This document shows, in pieces, positions 11,201 through 22,143 of a DNA stretch of 64,000 bases. Within the stretch, counting starts at the first letter, position 1. Each line of letters begins with the position of its first letter. A model generated the notes under the pieces. That model was not told the DNA's origin. It worked only from the letters and a program-made list of their open reading frames with translations, and made no database searches. Origin of the DNA: Galdieria partita (lineage: Eukaryota > Rhodophyta > Bangiophyceae > Galdieriales > Galdieriaceae); contig BQMJ01000056.1 of the NCBI GenBank assembly GCA_025991245.1, positions 96,001 through 160,000 of the forward strand, read 5' to 3'. The position numbers were made by a program, and so were the translations under genes.

Positions 11201-12272
11201 TTCGTTCTGACGATTTCCTATGGCCAGTTTCCGAAGGACCCCTTTCAGCTGTCATATCATTACGCCCGGCCCTTTCCTGTGACGTTGGTAAATTAGATAC
11301 TGGAGGAACCAGACCTTGAGCAGCTGCCACGACATATGAAAGACTAAAACTATCTGGACGTTGTGAAGGATTCTTGGATAAACAACGACGGATAACTTCA
11401 AGGATTTGCGAACTATATCTCCTACAAGTCGACTCAGGAAAACTAACTCTTCCAAAGGCCGCCTGTATTTTACTTGAGGAATCTCTGTCTCCAGCTTCAA
11501 ATGGTTTGTTCCCACAAATAAGTTCATAGGCAATAACTCCAATTTGATAGACATCCTCTTTATCCAATCTTTCAGGAGAGTTTTCAAGCCATGAAGACAG
11601 ATCAGTGGCCTTCTTTCGTCTCTTGAGACCAAAACCACCTATTTTGACTCGTGACTCTTCTGTGTATAGCAAGTGGTCCAAGGAAAGGCGACCATGTACT
11701 CCTATACCACACTCGCGCATGATAAGGACACCTTGAATAAGATTCTTAAGGATTGTTATCAATTTCTCTTCAGTTACCGGTACTTGAAGTGGAACAGTGT
11801 GTATGTACTCGACAATGAAGATAAGACAAGACCTTGCGTAAGGTAGTTTAGCATAGTCCACTAGTCTTAAAAAGGGCAAAAACTGTGGTGAGCCCGACAC
11901 AATATCGACATTGTTACCTTCCCTGTCCGGTCTTGATTTGTTTTCCTGTTCGTCTTGAAAGGTCTCAAGTTTCCTTTGCGCATTAGAGTCCGAAAGAGCT
12001 CTCCAATCTTCTGCTTCCTTTAATAAAAGTTCCCATTCTGAGGAGTTGTGTGCCATTTCAAACTTCACCACCAACTTGTTTCCATTATCCACACTTTCTG
12101 TCAACCACAAAGCATCGTTGTTCGGTGAGTTGCTGGCAGTTTCAAGGGGTTGTAGAAACCTCAGAATCCACACCTTTCCTGAAGCCCCACGTACTTTACG
12201 GTTTGTTCTTGACTCTAGTTCCAAAAAGTCGATGAAAGAAGCGTTCAATTTGTTTACTTGCCCCACAGACAT
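8298..12272 (-). CDS. Pseudokinase-ANTH-UBA-Raf-like kinase fusion protein
   Basis: I read this as one two-exon gene of about 1,309 residues. Exon 1 runs 12272 to about 10755 and exon 2 from 10709 to 8298. The in-frame TAG at 10710-10712 then serves as the intron acceptor. The donor is either GTTTTG (45-nt intron) or GCAAGT at 10763 (54 nt, GC-AG); both keep phase 0. Residues ~30-330 form a NAK-like pseudokinase (VHGRLSLDHLL instead of HRD, GGFG instead of DFG). Residues ~440-720 form an ANTH domain split by the intron (KHIRWIV, then IIVFKYLTVIHKVMVDG, later SRFSTLLRLKA). A UBA domain follows at ~750-795 (LLNMGFTREHAQRAL), then an intact Raf/CTR1-like kinase at ~1048-1309 (GQGGFGQVYKA, LLHRDLKSSN, VGDFGLTR, YMAPEVLA). 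ANTH domains bind phosphoinositides and clathrin adaptors, so a trafficking kinase is inferred. Exon 2 has no ATG near its start, which supports joining. Confidence 0.75.
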
Positions 12273-12725
12273 AAGACTAACTCAAGTTGTTTCTAACGCG
12301 CGCTTTCATAAAAGTCTTATTGTCGCATTGTTTGGCCAAGGCCCCTCCTCAAAACCAAAATATTACTGACCTTTGCTGTCCATGTGGCCATCTAACTTTG
12401 GACAACTTGTTTGGCAAAAAAAGTTATTTCTCGTCTAAACTTTTGTGTGCAAATATATATATATATATATGTAAGTGAATAGGGAGAAAGAGAATGCCAA
12501 CTATTCGTGTAATTTTCTCCCTCAAATTGCAACTTTTCTCAAATAGACATGAAAGTAAAACCTTGTATATTTATTATTCTAGTAACTTTCAAAGATAAAA
12601 AGCAGTCCGTGAAACACTCTCAAGAATTCCATGAAATTACCTAATTCCCGAGATGCGGGTGCGCATATTCCCGTCAACATTTGCTTTAAAAGACGGAATC
12701 TCCCAATGAAAACTATTTTTAGAAA
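12273..12725. other. Divergent intergenic region with AT microsatellite
   Basis: About 450 bp between two divergent starts (kinase fusion and secreted protein). It includes an alternating AT tract at 12453-12470. No further gene or RNA was recognised. Confidence 0.5.
12453..12470. repeat. Short AT microsatellite
   Basis: Alternating AT read directly, followed by GTAAGTGAA, in an intergenic region. Confidence 0.9.
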
Positions 12726-13214
12726 ATGGCAGTCTTTCATTTTGCAGTTTTGCTCATTATTGCTACTTTTTTAGTTTCTTGTCACGCTGCTAGTGGAAAA
12801 TATGAATTGGTGGTTACTGTGTATGAATCTACCAGTTGTACTGGTCAAAAGTATGGGTCATGGACATATGAGTCCAATTCAACTTGTTTCACAGTAGTCC
12901 AGCCTCCTGTTCCAACTATATATATCAATATATCTAGCCTCACAGGTGAAGTCTATGGTTCGGTATGTGATAGTTGCGGTTCTGGAGCCAAATGCATGGG
13001 CAAATATGAAGAAGAAGTATGCTATAATGTAGATACGATTATCCATTCTACAAAATATCCACTTGGAGTAAACTTTGAATATTATCGAGTTCCAAAGAAA
13101 TCCAAAACCAACTGCACGGATTGTATGATTCATTGTAAGGAGAGTTATAGCAAGGACGACGTCCAGGTGAACTTTGATATCAGCGTGACGGATGATATCA
13201 CGGTCACCATCTGA
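12726..13214 (+). CDS. Secreted cysteine-rich hypothetical protein
   Basis: Single-exon ORF of 162 residues with a clear signal peptide: MAVFHFAVLLIIATFLVSC followed by HAA, with likely cleavage around residue 22. The mature part is about 140 residues and rich in cysteine (12 or so), including a VCDSCGSG pair and NCTDCMIHC near the C-terminus. It has three potential N-glycosylation sequons (NST, NIS, NCT). I do not recognise the family. Composition and length suggest a small disulfide-stabilised extracellular or wall protein. The ATG is preceded by an AT-rich upstream region. The antisense frame over 12879-13244 is a shadow. Confidence 0.65.
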   Translation: MAVFHFAVLLIIATFLVSCHAASGKYELVVTVYESTSCTGQKYGSWTYESNSTCFTVVQPPVPTIYINISSLTGEVYGSVCDSCGSGAKCMGKYEEEVCYNVDTIIHSTKYPLGVNFEYYRVPKKSKTNCTDCMIHCKESYSKDDVQVNFDISVTDDITVTI

Positions 13215-13577
13215 GAGAAGCGATAGATATTCTTTGGAAACCATATCACATTGGATGAATGGTATTCAGTTCAATTCCATAAAATATTGTCGTTGTTTTG
13301 TGATGAAGTGGTCTTTGAATAGTCTTGTCTGGAAGACTGACAAAGGTAACTATACATGAAAGAAACGGATTGTAAGCACCCCTGGAAAAGTATAGCATAC
13401 TTTCTTCTAGCCATACCCATTCACTTGAGAAAAGCACTGCTCTTCCAAATACTCGATTTTTGTACCGTAAATATTCTGTTTAAAATTTTGTCAACCAATC
13501 CCGATCCTTTATCAAGATAATCAAAATTCTGTACAAAGAAAACCACATAAAAATAGGAAGAAAAGTATTCAAACGTG
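13215..13577. other. Intergenic, nothing recognised
   Basis: 363 bp between convergent ends of the secreted-protein gene and the glutamine amidotransferase gene. A 63-codon antisense frame at 13246-13437 has no recognisable content. Confidence 0.5.
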
Positions 13578-15145
13578 TTACATAAAGTGATGATTTCGGT
13601 ATTCTATGACAGATGCTAAAGCTTGCTCAAGTGAAGCTGCTAGTTGCTCCATCTCTATTTGGGTCAAAGAAGGAAGAACTTTTGAAACTTGCTCTAGAGA
13701 ATGTAAGAGACTAGTTGGAAGTTCTTCTCTGATATTTTCCAATGGTTTACTTCTTTTGTTGTTTTGATACAAATTTCCTCCTCTTACGGTAGCTCCAATA
13801 CGAGAAAGCCGATTCAAGTCATCGACACTTAATGGTAGCGGTGTTTCCAGAAACTTCATACCAACTTGGAATTTCTTCATGGTCTGTTCGTCTAAAGCTA
13901 ACTTGTCGTGATACACTCGAGCAGCTTCATTGAATGACTCGACAATCATGCGATACTCATCCTTAACGGTATTCGTAACCGTCCTTGTGGTAGAATTGGA
14001 ATCGCCTCTCTGTTTAGCAGCATAAGCTTGTACAGCGGAAATAAATGTTTCATATACTTTTGGACATCCTGGATAATCATATCGAGCTTCCTTTCTAGGA
14101 GATGATGACTCGCTTGCATGCTGATCAGACTGTAAGTTTCTGGTGACGCAACTTGTCCATAACTACTACTTACTGACTCTTGCATTCTTTCTGGGTGAAA
14201 CTGCAATCCTACTAGAAAATTGCCTTCTTTGGGATCATAAGTGGAGGGACAATAGTAACCTTCGACCAAGCCATCAGGAGCAAATGCCATAGGAGACAAC
14301 AATCTTCCCAAATCCTTGATTCCTTGATGGTGATAAGAGTTTACCAGAATTTCTTCTTGTTCAAACCACTTGTAAAGTGGAGTATCTGGTACAATGGAGA
14401 CAGAATGACGATGCCCATCATAATTATCATAATCGATATGCTTGATAGAACTTTTCAACTGAAGTTCAACATCGAAATATAAAGTGCCACCTAAAGCAAC
14501 ATTCATTATTTGACAGCCTCTACATATGCCTAGTTGTTGTAGATAGATGTGTCAGAAAAAGGGAAAAACATACAACATTAGCTTAAAACTAACCTAAAAA
14601 CGGAATTCCTTTCGCAATACACCTTCTGCATAGGGCAAACTCTATCGAATCTTTTTCTTTGTCAACCTTGGTGTCACCGCTATGCTTCTGCTTTATTTTT
14701 TCAATCAACTCTGGATCCAAGTTACTTAAATCAGCCTATTGTACTATATTAGGTACACTATTCCTTTCAAAAGTGAGCTACTCTTTCAATACCTGATACA
14801 AGGAGGGATCGATATCCTCTCCTTCACATAATAAAACGCCGTGAATAGGTTCAAAGGATTCCAACATTTCGTGGACTCTCTGTACTCGGGGAACTATAAG
14901 TGGAACGGCACCGTTCTTCACAATCAAATCCAAATGATATTCTCCCACAAAGTCAACAAACTTATTTTTCCGGATATGTCTCCTACTAACCTACAGAATG
15001 GTTATTTCGGTTATTGTGATAAAAGCAATAGTCAAGTCTTGAAATACTCTGGCAAACAGGAACAAGAGGATAAACTTACAATAGCTACTCGAGGAAGTTG
15101 AGAAGAGAGTACTTCCAAACTGGACTCTAGACTTTTCTCTTCCAT
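13578..15145 (-). CDS. Class-I glutamine amidotransferase-like protein (plant GAT1_2.1 / PuuD type)
   Basis: Five exons: complement(join(13578..14129, 14174..14529, 14594..14735, 14793..14990, 15080..15145)), 437 residues, introns 44-89 nt. Exon 2 opens with [19 protein letters not shown], and then [11 protein letters not shown]; exon 3 ends and exon 4 starts at the nucleophile elbow [15 protein letters not shown] (catalytic Cys). The His-Glu partner is LQFHPERM. These are peptidase C26 features shared by plant GAT1_2.1 and bacterial gamma-glutamyl-GABA hydrolase PuuD, which cleave gamma-glutamyl bonds. The plant-like [11 protein letters not shown] segment points to the GAT1_2.1 group; its substrate is inferred. 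A ~180-residue C-terminal extension after [11 protein letters not shown] is helical and without known domain. Confidence 0.85.
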
Positions 15146-15288
15146 AGGTAGAAGAAAGTACAAACACGAGTTCCTGAGGGTGACAATACGAACTATCAAT
15201 ATGCAATGCTAAAGCATCCAAACAGATCAGAAACAACCATCCAGCAATCTTCTCAAAGACGGACTACGAAACTTGTCGATTGAAAAGA

Positions 15289-16697
15289 ATGTCTTCCAAT
15301 GGTGGAAGTGGTAGTCATAACGGTGGAAATGGTCGTTTAGGACTAACTTTGGACGCTATTTTTGGTGAACTCTTAGCTGCAGCATTGAGTTTAGCTGTTG
15401 TCATAATAGGAGGCAACTTTCTTAAAAACAAATTGGACCCACTGCACGAACAGAAAAAGGCTTTGAGGAAGAAGCGACAAGAGCTGTCTCAAAGGTAAAT
15501 ATTTCTATATCTCGTCACTTTTCGTTGGTTTCTAAAATGATTGGAATAGATTACGAAAGTTGAACAGTAGAACATATGATTTGGATGACTTGACTTCATT
15601 GGAGGCAGTAGTTGCGCAGGAGTTGGTATTACCTGATCAGCTCGATGCAGATTTTACTGCCATTGGAGGCTTGAAGGAGATAAAAGAGTCACTAGAAGAG
15701 ACCGTGTTGCTTCCTTTACTGCGTCCGGAGTTGTTTTCTTCTTCTTGTCTTTTATCACCCACAAAAGGTGTTCTGCTATATGGTAAGAGAGCGTTTTCTT
15801 GTAGTTTTGAGTTGAGGACTTTTATTAGGTCCTCCTGGAACGGGTAAGACACTTTTGGTTAAAGCACTGGCGAAAACTAGTCGTGCCAGTTTTATTCCCA
15901 TATCACCTAGCACTATTTTGAGCAAGTGGGTTGGTGAGACCAACCAACTAGTTCACGCCATTTTCTCTCTTGCATACAAGATTCAACCGTGTATTCTTTT
16001 TATTGATGAAATAGACTCATTGTTCCGTGAGAGAAGTGCCTATGACCATGAAGCATATCGAGATATGAAAGCTGAGTTTATGTCGCTATGGGATGGACTT
16101 TTGAGTGATCCTAGTGCTGCAGTTATCGTAGTTGGTGCAACTAATCGCCCTTGGGATATTGATGCTGCTATCCTCCGTCGTATGCCGCGTTCATTTTTGG
16201 TGGATTATCCTACAACTTGTGAAAGAAAGGAAATCTTGCAAGTTATTCTCTCTGAAATTGTTTTAGAACCAGGCTTTGACTTTGATCGTATAGCGGAAGA
16301 AACTCCTGGGTTAACAGGAAGCGATTTGAAAGAAATTTGTCGAGTTGCAGCGTATCAACCTATTAGAGAAGCGTTACAAAAAGAGAAGAAATTATTGGCC
16401 AGTTGGAAGAAACAACAGGAACAAGGAATAGGCATAAGTGACTTTGCCAATTTGGCCAACGAGTGTAGTCGAACGGTAAGACCATTGAGGACTCTCGATG
16501 TATTGAATGCCAAGGAAACGGTGGTTCCCACTATTTGGAAGAGTAACAGTTATCGTGAACAATGTGAAAAGCAATGTGAGACTTCTTTGGCAAGAGATAA
16601 TCAAGATGAAATAGTTTCTACGTTTTTAAACAGACTTGTGTCACAAATGCACATATTAGATAGCAACAATAGCAGCGACATACAGCAAACTGAGTAG
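15289..16697 (+). CDS. MSP1: MSP1/ATAD1 AAA-ATPase, organelle outer-membrane protein extractor
   Basis: Three exons, join(15289..15494, 15550..15782, 15829..16697), 435 residues. A Gly/Ser-rich N-terminus leads to one transmembrane anchor (AAALSLAVVIIGG, about residues 28-44). Then comes the DFTAIGGL linker, Walker A GPPGTGKT (split by the second intron, as LYG/GPPGTG), the pore-loop region, Walker B CILFIDEIDSLF, sensor GATNRPWDIDAAILRR and the arginine-finger motif. These match Msp1/ATAD1, which pulls mislocalised tail-anchored proteins from the mitochondrial outer membrane. The polar ~80-residue tail is longer than in yeast Msp1. It starts 143 bp from the divergent glutamine amidotransferase gene. 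ATG 15289 is the first ATG; an upstream TTG is not used. Confidence 0.9.
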
Positions 16698-17020
16698 TGA
16701 GTCATTGCCCTAGGGTTATTGAATAGTTTTTGATGTGACCAAAGCAATAAAGAAATAGCAGAATACATATTGCAAGTTCAAGTCATTTTGTAAAGAGGTC
16801 ATGGACTGTATTTCAGTGTATAGGGTATGGGAAAGAAAGCATTATAGTTATATGCATCAAGATAAAAGTAGCAAGTCTTTTGAAAAGTTTCCAGTAATTC
16901 TGCTTAATTTGTATTGCTATCACTAACCATTCAATAGTTATCCAAACTAGAAAGACTTTGGCCAACCCATTAAAAGCTGTCAAGGAAAACTGAAATGACC
17001 ATCCCATTCTTGAAAACACA
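16698..17020. other. Intergenic, nothing recognised
   Basis: 323 bp between two same-strand genes (MSP1 and the DJ-1 gene). It must contain the MSP1 3' end and the DJ-1 promoter. The antisense frame at 16813-17019 looks incidental. Confidence 0.45.
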
Positions 17021-17632
17021 ATGACTCAAGTATTGGTTCCAATTGCCAATGGAACAGAAGAAATAGAAGCAGTATGTATTATAGATACCCTTAGAAGAGC
17101 AGGCTTCCACGTCACTGTTGCCTCGGTTCATGAAACCACAAGTGTAACTTGTTCACGACAAGTACAAATAGTGGCTGACTGTTTGCTATCCGACTGCAGA
17201 GACAAAATATATGATCTGATAGTTCTACCTGGTGGAGCAAAGGGCGCAGAAAACCTGGCGACAAGTGAATTGTTAACAAAGTTGCTGAAGAAACAAGCTG
17301 CCGAGCATCGTTGGTTTGCTGCCATTTGTGCTTCGCCAGCTATAGTCTTGTACCCTTTGGGGCTGTTGCCTCAGCGAGCCACTTGCCATCCCAGCGTAGA
17401 GGATAAAATAGAAAGCGTAGCAAAACAACATATAAAAGGTGAGTTGATGAGCGCAAATTACGCATTTTTCTCAACTTCAAAAGAACGTGTCGTAGTTGAT
17501 GTCGAAAAAAAGTGCGTTACGAGTAGAGGACCTGGGACAGCCATCGAGTTTGCCTTGAAATTAATCGAGTGCTTGGCAGGACAAGAACTTCGTCAGAACG
17601 TGGAAACTCCAATGATAACAGCAAGTTCTTGA
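17021..17632 (+). CDS. DJ-1/PARK7-family protein
   Basis: Intronless ORF of 203 residues, close to the ~190 typical of DJ-1. It starts MTQVLVPIANGTEEIEAV, carrying the conserved Glu of the active site. It has the YDLIVLPGGAKGAENL strand-loop and the nucleophile elbow AAICASPA with Cys103. DJ-1 proteins are cytosolic or organellar redox-responsive proteins, reported as glyoxalase/deglycase-like or chaperone activities; which one applies here cannot be told from sequence. There is no clear N-terminal targeting extension, so it is probably cytosolic. It converges with the phosphatase gene, 85 bp apart. Confidence 0.92.
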   Translation: MTQVLVPIANGTEEIEAVCIIDTLRRAGFHVTVASVHETTSVTCSRQVQIVADCLLSDCRDKIYDLIVLPGGAKGAENLATSELLTKLLKKQAAEHRWFAAICASPAIVLYPLGLLPQRATCHPSVEDKIESVAKQHIKGELMSANYAFFSTSKERVVVDVEKKCVTSRGPGTAIEFALKLIECLAGQELRQNVETPMITASS

Positions 17633-17717
17633 AAAATAAAGCAAATGTTCTTATTTGTTATTCACAAAATACTATTTTCACACAAACACATCGAAGAATG
17701 GTCGCTACTCAAGTGGG

Positions 17718-18674
17718 TCACACAACGTCTTGTAAACTCTTCCAGTATTCTTCATATTGTTGCAGCTGAAGAATAAAACTCCCAAGCGGTTGTACATCAC
17801 TCTTTCGAGCAACAAGAAACTTCCATGCTTCTTCAAAGGTATTTCCAAGATAAATCAAATATGCCAACACTATCGCTGCAGAGCGTGAAACACCAGCATA
17901 ACAATGAACTAAGACTTTTCCTGAAAATTTTGCCTTTTCAATAAATGCAATGGCTTCTTCTAAAAAGGGATGCAAATCTTGTGTTTCCAAGTCGCGTATC
18001 ATTAATTGCTTATATTCATAGACACCGGGAAAATGCGCCACCAACTCTTCACCTACAATCAATATATGTGTAATTCCTAGCAAGTCCAAAGCATCCCTAT
18101 CACTGGCATTCCGCTCGTTTCCTAAATAAACGAATGAAAATATCTTACAAGGAAACGATTCCTGAAACACGCTGCAACAAAACAAAGGAACCAGTGCTTG
18201 TGTCTGCTTGGAAGACTCTATAACTTTGCAGCTAACAATATGCCTCGGATACAAGCTACTGAAAAGGGAAAATCCTCCATGTAACACAAAGAAACAACAG
18301 TCCCGAAGTTTCTGTTGCTGACATCGGCTATGTAACTTCCAAATGGGATTCCACTGGGTAACTTCTGTTGAAGAATGGTCATACAAAACAATATGACAAA
18401 CCTGTTTCTTCTTCAACCTTTCATCAACCAGTTTGGAAAGTTTTCTTAGGCAGTTATGGAGGTATAACTCGGAAAGTTGAACATTCAGAAGTTTCTTTTT
18501 CTTCAAAGGAAGGTTGCGAGACCCCTTGATATGACCCAGACTGTACATTTGAGAACAACGCAAGTCAACAATAAGCCATTGGTCTAAATACTGCACAAAG
18601 ACCTTTGGAGGCAACGACCCTTGGAAAGCCTCCAAGAAGGTTATCGTCAAAGGGCCATGGAGAGAACCCTCCAT
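17718..18674 (-). CDS. Dual-specificity phosphatase with N-terminal rhodanese-like domain (MKP-like)
   Basis: Single exon, 318 residues from ATG 18674. The N-terminal half reads as a rhodanese/CDC25-like module (WLIVDLRCSQMYSLGHIKGSRNLP) lacking the active Cys. The C-terminal half is a dual-specificity phosphatase domain with the signature HCYAGVSRSA (Cys-x5-Arg) and a VYLGNERNASD start, followed by AYLIYLGNTFEEAWKFL. The rhodanese-DSP order is that of MAP kinase phosphatases, where the first domain docks MAPKs. The docking role here is inferred and no clear basic KIM cluster was confirmed apart from LPLKKKKLLN. It is followed on the same strand by the SDR-like gene upstream at 18869. Confidence 0.85.
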   Translation of the reverse strand: MEGSLHGPLTITFLEAFQGSLPPKVFVQYLDQWLIVDLRCSQMYSLGHIKGSRNLPLKKKKLLNVQLSELYLHNCLRKLSKLVDERLKKKQVCHIVLYDHSSTEVTQWNPIWKLHSRCQQQKLRDCCFFVLHGGFSLFSSLYPRHIVSCKVIESSKQTQALVPLFCCSVFQESFPCKIFSFVYLGNERNASDRDALDLLGITHILIVGEELVAHFPGVYEYKQLMIRDLETQDLHPFLEEAIAFIEKAKFSGKVLVHCYAGVSRSAAIVLAYLIYLGNTFEEAWKFLVARKSDVQPLGSFILQLQQYEEYWKSLQDVV

Positions 18675-18868
18675 AGCTTCAAAAGTAACCAATTATATAT
18701 TTTGTCAAACTAACACCCTTTGGGTTTGTGTAGAAGAACCAAAACATGGCGACAAACTTATCCAAAAGGAAGCTCTTTCCTAGGAATCAAACATCCGCGC
18801 TTTGACAACAGAAAATTTATTTTGAAATCCACATGAGAGAAATAACAAGCGTCATCTTTCCCAGGCAT

Positions 18869-19748
18869 TCATGATTGTCCCTGTGTGGCTGAAAGTTTCT
18901 TATCTGGCTTTATATTGGATAATAGTGCTTCGTAAGTTTCCGGAAGGTTCGACTGCGACTCTGTTTGTTTCCTACCTGCTACTTCGAAAGTTGCATTGAC
19001 AGTATTTTCCACTTGCAAACAAGCACAACATATTTGTGCTACATCTGCTCGAGAAACTCTCCAACTAATACGGTCACCTTGGTCAACCACTATCGACTTG
19101 GCTCCCTTGGCAGCTTCATTGATGAGGTGTCCTGGTCGAACGATAGTGTACGCCATTTCTGGATTTTTCTCATGAGTTTCTATGACACCGAGTTCTCCTT
19201 GTCTTTTCCAGTGCACTGTCAACACAACTCAGTAAATGAATACAAATATACAAGAAACTCACTTATTCGTCCAAAGGATGAGTTTAGAAACAAATATGGA
19301 AACGATGTACGATTTGTAACCATAGCTGAGCTCACTAAAACGAGACGTTTGACTTTGGCTTGTGCTGCTGCTTCAGCAACGCGAATGGCTCCCAGATAGT
19401 CGACCTGCTTCGGAGTGTTTTTGGAAGTACCTGGAAACCTCCAACCTGCTGATGCTGACGCACAGAAGAAAACAGCATAAGCATCTTTCAATACGCTGGA
19501 TAATACTGAATTTTCCAGTACATCAACATGTACAAAGTCCTGTACATATTAAACGACAAATTCTACTTGAGATAACTGCTTACCACTCTAGAAGGATTTT
19601 TTACTTTGTTCAGTAACAGCTCCCGAGCGACTTCAACCCTTCTACTTGCTGCCCGAACACGATAACCCTGGCTTTCCAAAGCTAGTACGCATTCCTTTCC
19701 AAGGGGACCTGTTGCACCTATTACTACAACCAGTCCTTTGTCTGACAT
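18869..19748 (-). CDS. NAD(P)-binding atypical SDR (NmrA/TIC62-like)
   Basis: Three exons, complement(join(18869..19215, 19263..19539, 19584..19748)), 262 residues. The N-terminus MSDKGLVVVIGATGPLGKE carries the GxxGxxG dinucleotide motif of an extended/atypical SDR, then GYRVRAASRR. The middle has VKRLVLVSSA and the C-terminal part has YTIVRPGHL, which is typical of NAD(P)-binding divinyl-reductase/TIC62/HCF173-like proteins. The YxxxK catalytic motif of classical SDRs is not evident, so it may bind rather than turn over nucleotide. It lacks an obvious transit peptide. Its ATG lies one base from the divergent ORC4 ATG. Substrate unknown. Confidence 0.7.
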
Positions 19749-19749
19749 A

Positions 19750-21850
19750 ATGTTCTCAAAATGTTGTCGTCATCTCATGTGGGCTCAAAATGTTCTTCAT
19801 TTCTTCTATACACGCACCCTCAGAAATCAATCAGAAAAATTGGCGCCCAATTTAGATTTCCGAAAGTATGATTTTGAGTCTTCCTATATGCAGTTGCGAA
19901 GTAGACGACGTGAACCACATAAAGTTGAAAAACCAAACCAGCGAAAAAAGGCAAAACATTCACTTACAGTACAACAGACTTCAGAAAATGATCTAGAGTC
20001 TGTAGCAGGTAGTTCTGCTTCACTGGACCAAAAGCAATGCACACAGCTCCAACAGCAAGTAAAGGAGTATTTGTTCAATAAGCTGTATCAGATAAAATTA
20101 GCGTCTTGGGAGAATCAGGTAATCTTTACTTTTCTGTAGAGGCATCAGGATAAATGTTTGTAGGATTTCTCGAGTATATCTAAAACAATTGAAACGTTGC
20201 TCCGAAATCCTGCTCCACAAGGCGAGTCTGTGATTCTTATTGGCCCTGCAGGATCCGGGAAGAAGATGTTAGTAGAGGAAACCGTGCGAAAGGTGCAAAT
20301 AGATACATCAATACAACAATTGAAAGTGATTCGTTTGCACGGTGCAATTCACGCTCAAGGTGAAAGACCAATGAAAGAAACTCATTTTCAACTCAAACAG
20401 AGCCTACCAGACAAAGTAAGATATCTCTGGAACTTTATTAAAGATAAGATATGACCGGATATATAGAAAGCTAAGGAGTCGATATCACAGGATGACCTCC
20501 TGGAATTTACTTGTACAAACTCTTTGACCACCTATTTATTCTTGCTGTACGACTTTGAATACTTTATCAGAGAAAAAAATCAATCATTTATATACCGCAT
20601 TTTTGAATCTTTACAGGTACGAAAAGAATTACTCTACGTTTGATAGTAAAATGAATTTCTCCTAGAGAAACACTGTACGCGGTGTTATTCTTGCCACCTC
20701 ACAGCAGCATGATATTGTAAGCTCATTCCATTGTATTTATGCTCACCTACTTATGCAATCTCAAGGTGGACTCCCTGGAAAAGAGAATCAAATCTCGATT
20801 TTCACATCGTATATACTACATGCCCGTCCTCAAAGATGCCGGACAACTCCTTACGATTCTTGAGTCGCTACTCTGCATCGACTGTGATGCACCTTCGTCT
20901 ATACAGTAAGAACACATCTCAGCTGCTTCGAATATTCACTTTAACTATTTTGTACATTTTTAGAGCTGTGAAACAAGAATTCAATCGACATATATCCGAA
21001 TCCGTTCGTGATACCCAATGGAATCATATCCTCGAGGACTTTTTGAGGATGACTCCAAATGTTTCATCCTTTCTCAGTGTAAGTCTATTTCTTCACACTG
21101 GCAATTTGGAAAATTAAGCACACAAATAGCTCGCTTTCTACATAATAACCAATCTATCACTGGACGCCTGTGGAGTTCCTCATCTTGATCTTGGTATGTG
21201 TTTGCTAATTTCTTATTTAATCACTTACATTTGAGGTTAGATACTATACGGCATGGTAGCTGCCTACTTAGACAGAGTGTTGGCAGGATGCAGATGCTCA
21301 AGAATCTTTCTGTGTTGGAAGTTGGACTATTATCTTCTCTTTGTCGTCTAACATGTCGTAGCTCGGAAAAGAATGAAAAAGAACATGGAAGCTTGAAGCT
21401 TGTGGCCTTTTCGTTTGAAAGAATTTATCAAGAATATATTATGCAGGAATTTACTTCTGGTGAGTTATCAGCAGAACAATACTTGAATTGCTTAGTTGAT
21501 GCCTTACCAGATTCTACTCCGGTAACTTCTGACTCTTACAAACGGCCAATAGCTTGGAAAGCATTCAGTCGTAAGGAAAAGCAGAAAGCCCATCCACTTA
21601 AGTTAACAACCTTGTCACAGGTCTCTTGGATCTGCAGCTAATACGATTTCAAGAACGAAGTATCGAAGGTCGAAATGCCATGGAACTTCATCCTGTTATC
21701 TTAGTAATATCTCCTGACGAACTAAGCCAAGTTCTTAAGTAAGTAGCGAGAACTCAAGTAACTCTATTTATTTCTTATAATTTCCACAGAGAACATCCAT
21801 ATATATCTATTGCAATGCAAAGATGGGACAAGAGTAGAAAGACACTTTGA
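19750..21850 (+). CDS. ORC4: Origin recognition complex subunit 4
   Basis: Ten exons: join(19750..20118, 20164..20415, 20467..20616, 20666..20716, 20766..20905, 20964..21078, 21130..21193, 21241..21570, 21621..21738, 21790..21850), 549 residues, introns of 44-58 nt. The AAA+ core shows Walker A GPAGSGKK, a degenerate Walker B LFLLYDFEYF, and the ORC4-typical LEKRIKSRFSHR. The C-terminal winged-helix part begins with LLDLQLIRFQERS. ORC4 is part of the hexamer that marks replication origins and loads MCM2-7. The N-terminal 110 residues are a basic, low-complexity extension with two further in-frame ATGs (19777, and at MQLRSRRR), so the true start may lie downstream, which would ease the one-base spacing to the divergent SDR gene. 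Confidence 0.9.
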
Positions 21851-22143
21851 GGAAACTGGAATACTTATTCTTGTTGTTGCATTATAAAGCAGCACAAAAC
21901 TTGCCAACTCTGCTATCTCAAACGAGATTCCCATGGAGAGCTAAACTCATTTGTGGTTAATGAGCCCAAATGACGTTTCATTCTATCCCTCAATTTGTGA
22001 ATAGCTTTGTCAATAATTTGCTGTCCTGTTTGGTTTTGAGGCTCTTGTTTTCTTTTAAAGTATCCATTGTTTTTGTGTAACGCAGGAGTATTACGCAGAT
22101 ACTATCCTGCATGTGCAAAGCTCTCGGATAATTTTTAGTATTC

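Noticed and set aside
10710-12272. Separate gene ending at the TAG of 10710-10712
   Set aside because: The TAG coincides with an intron acceptor, the ANTH domain would be cut in half, and the downstream frame lacks an early ATG.
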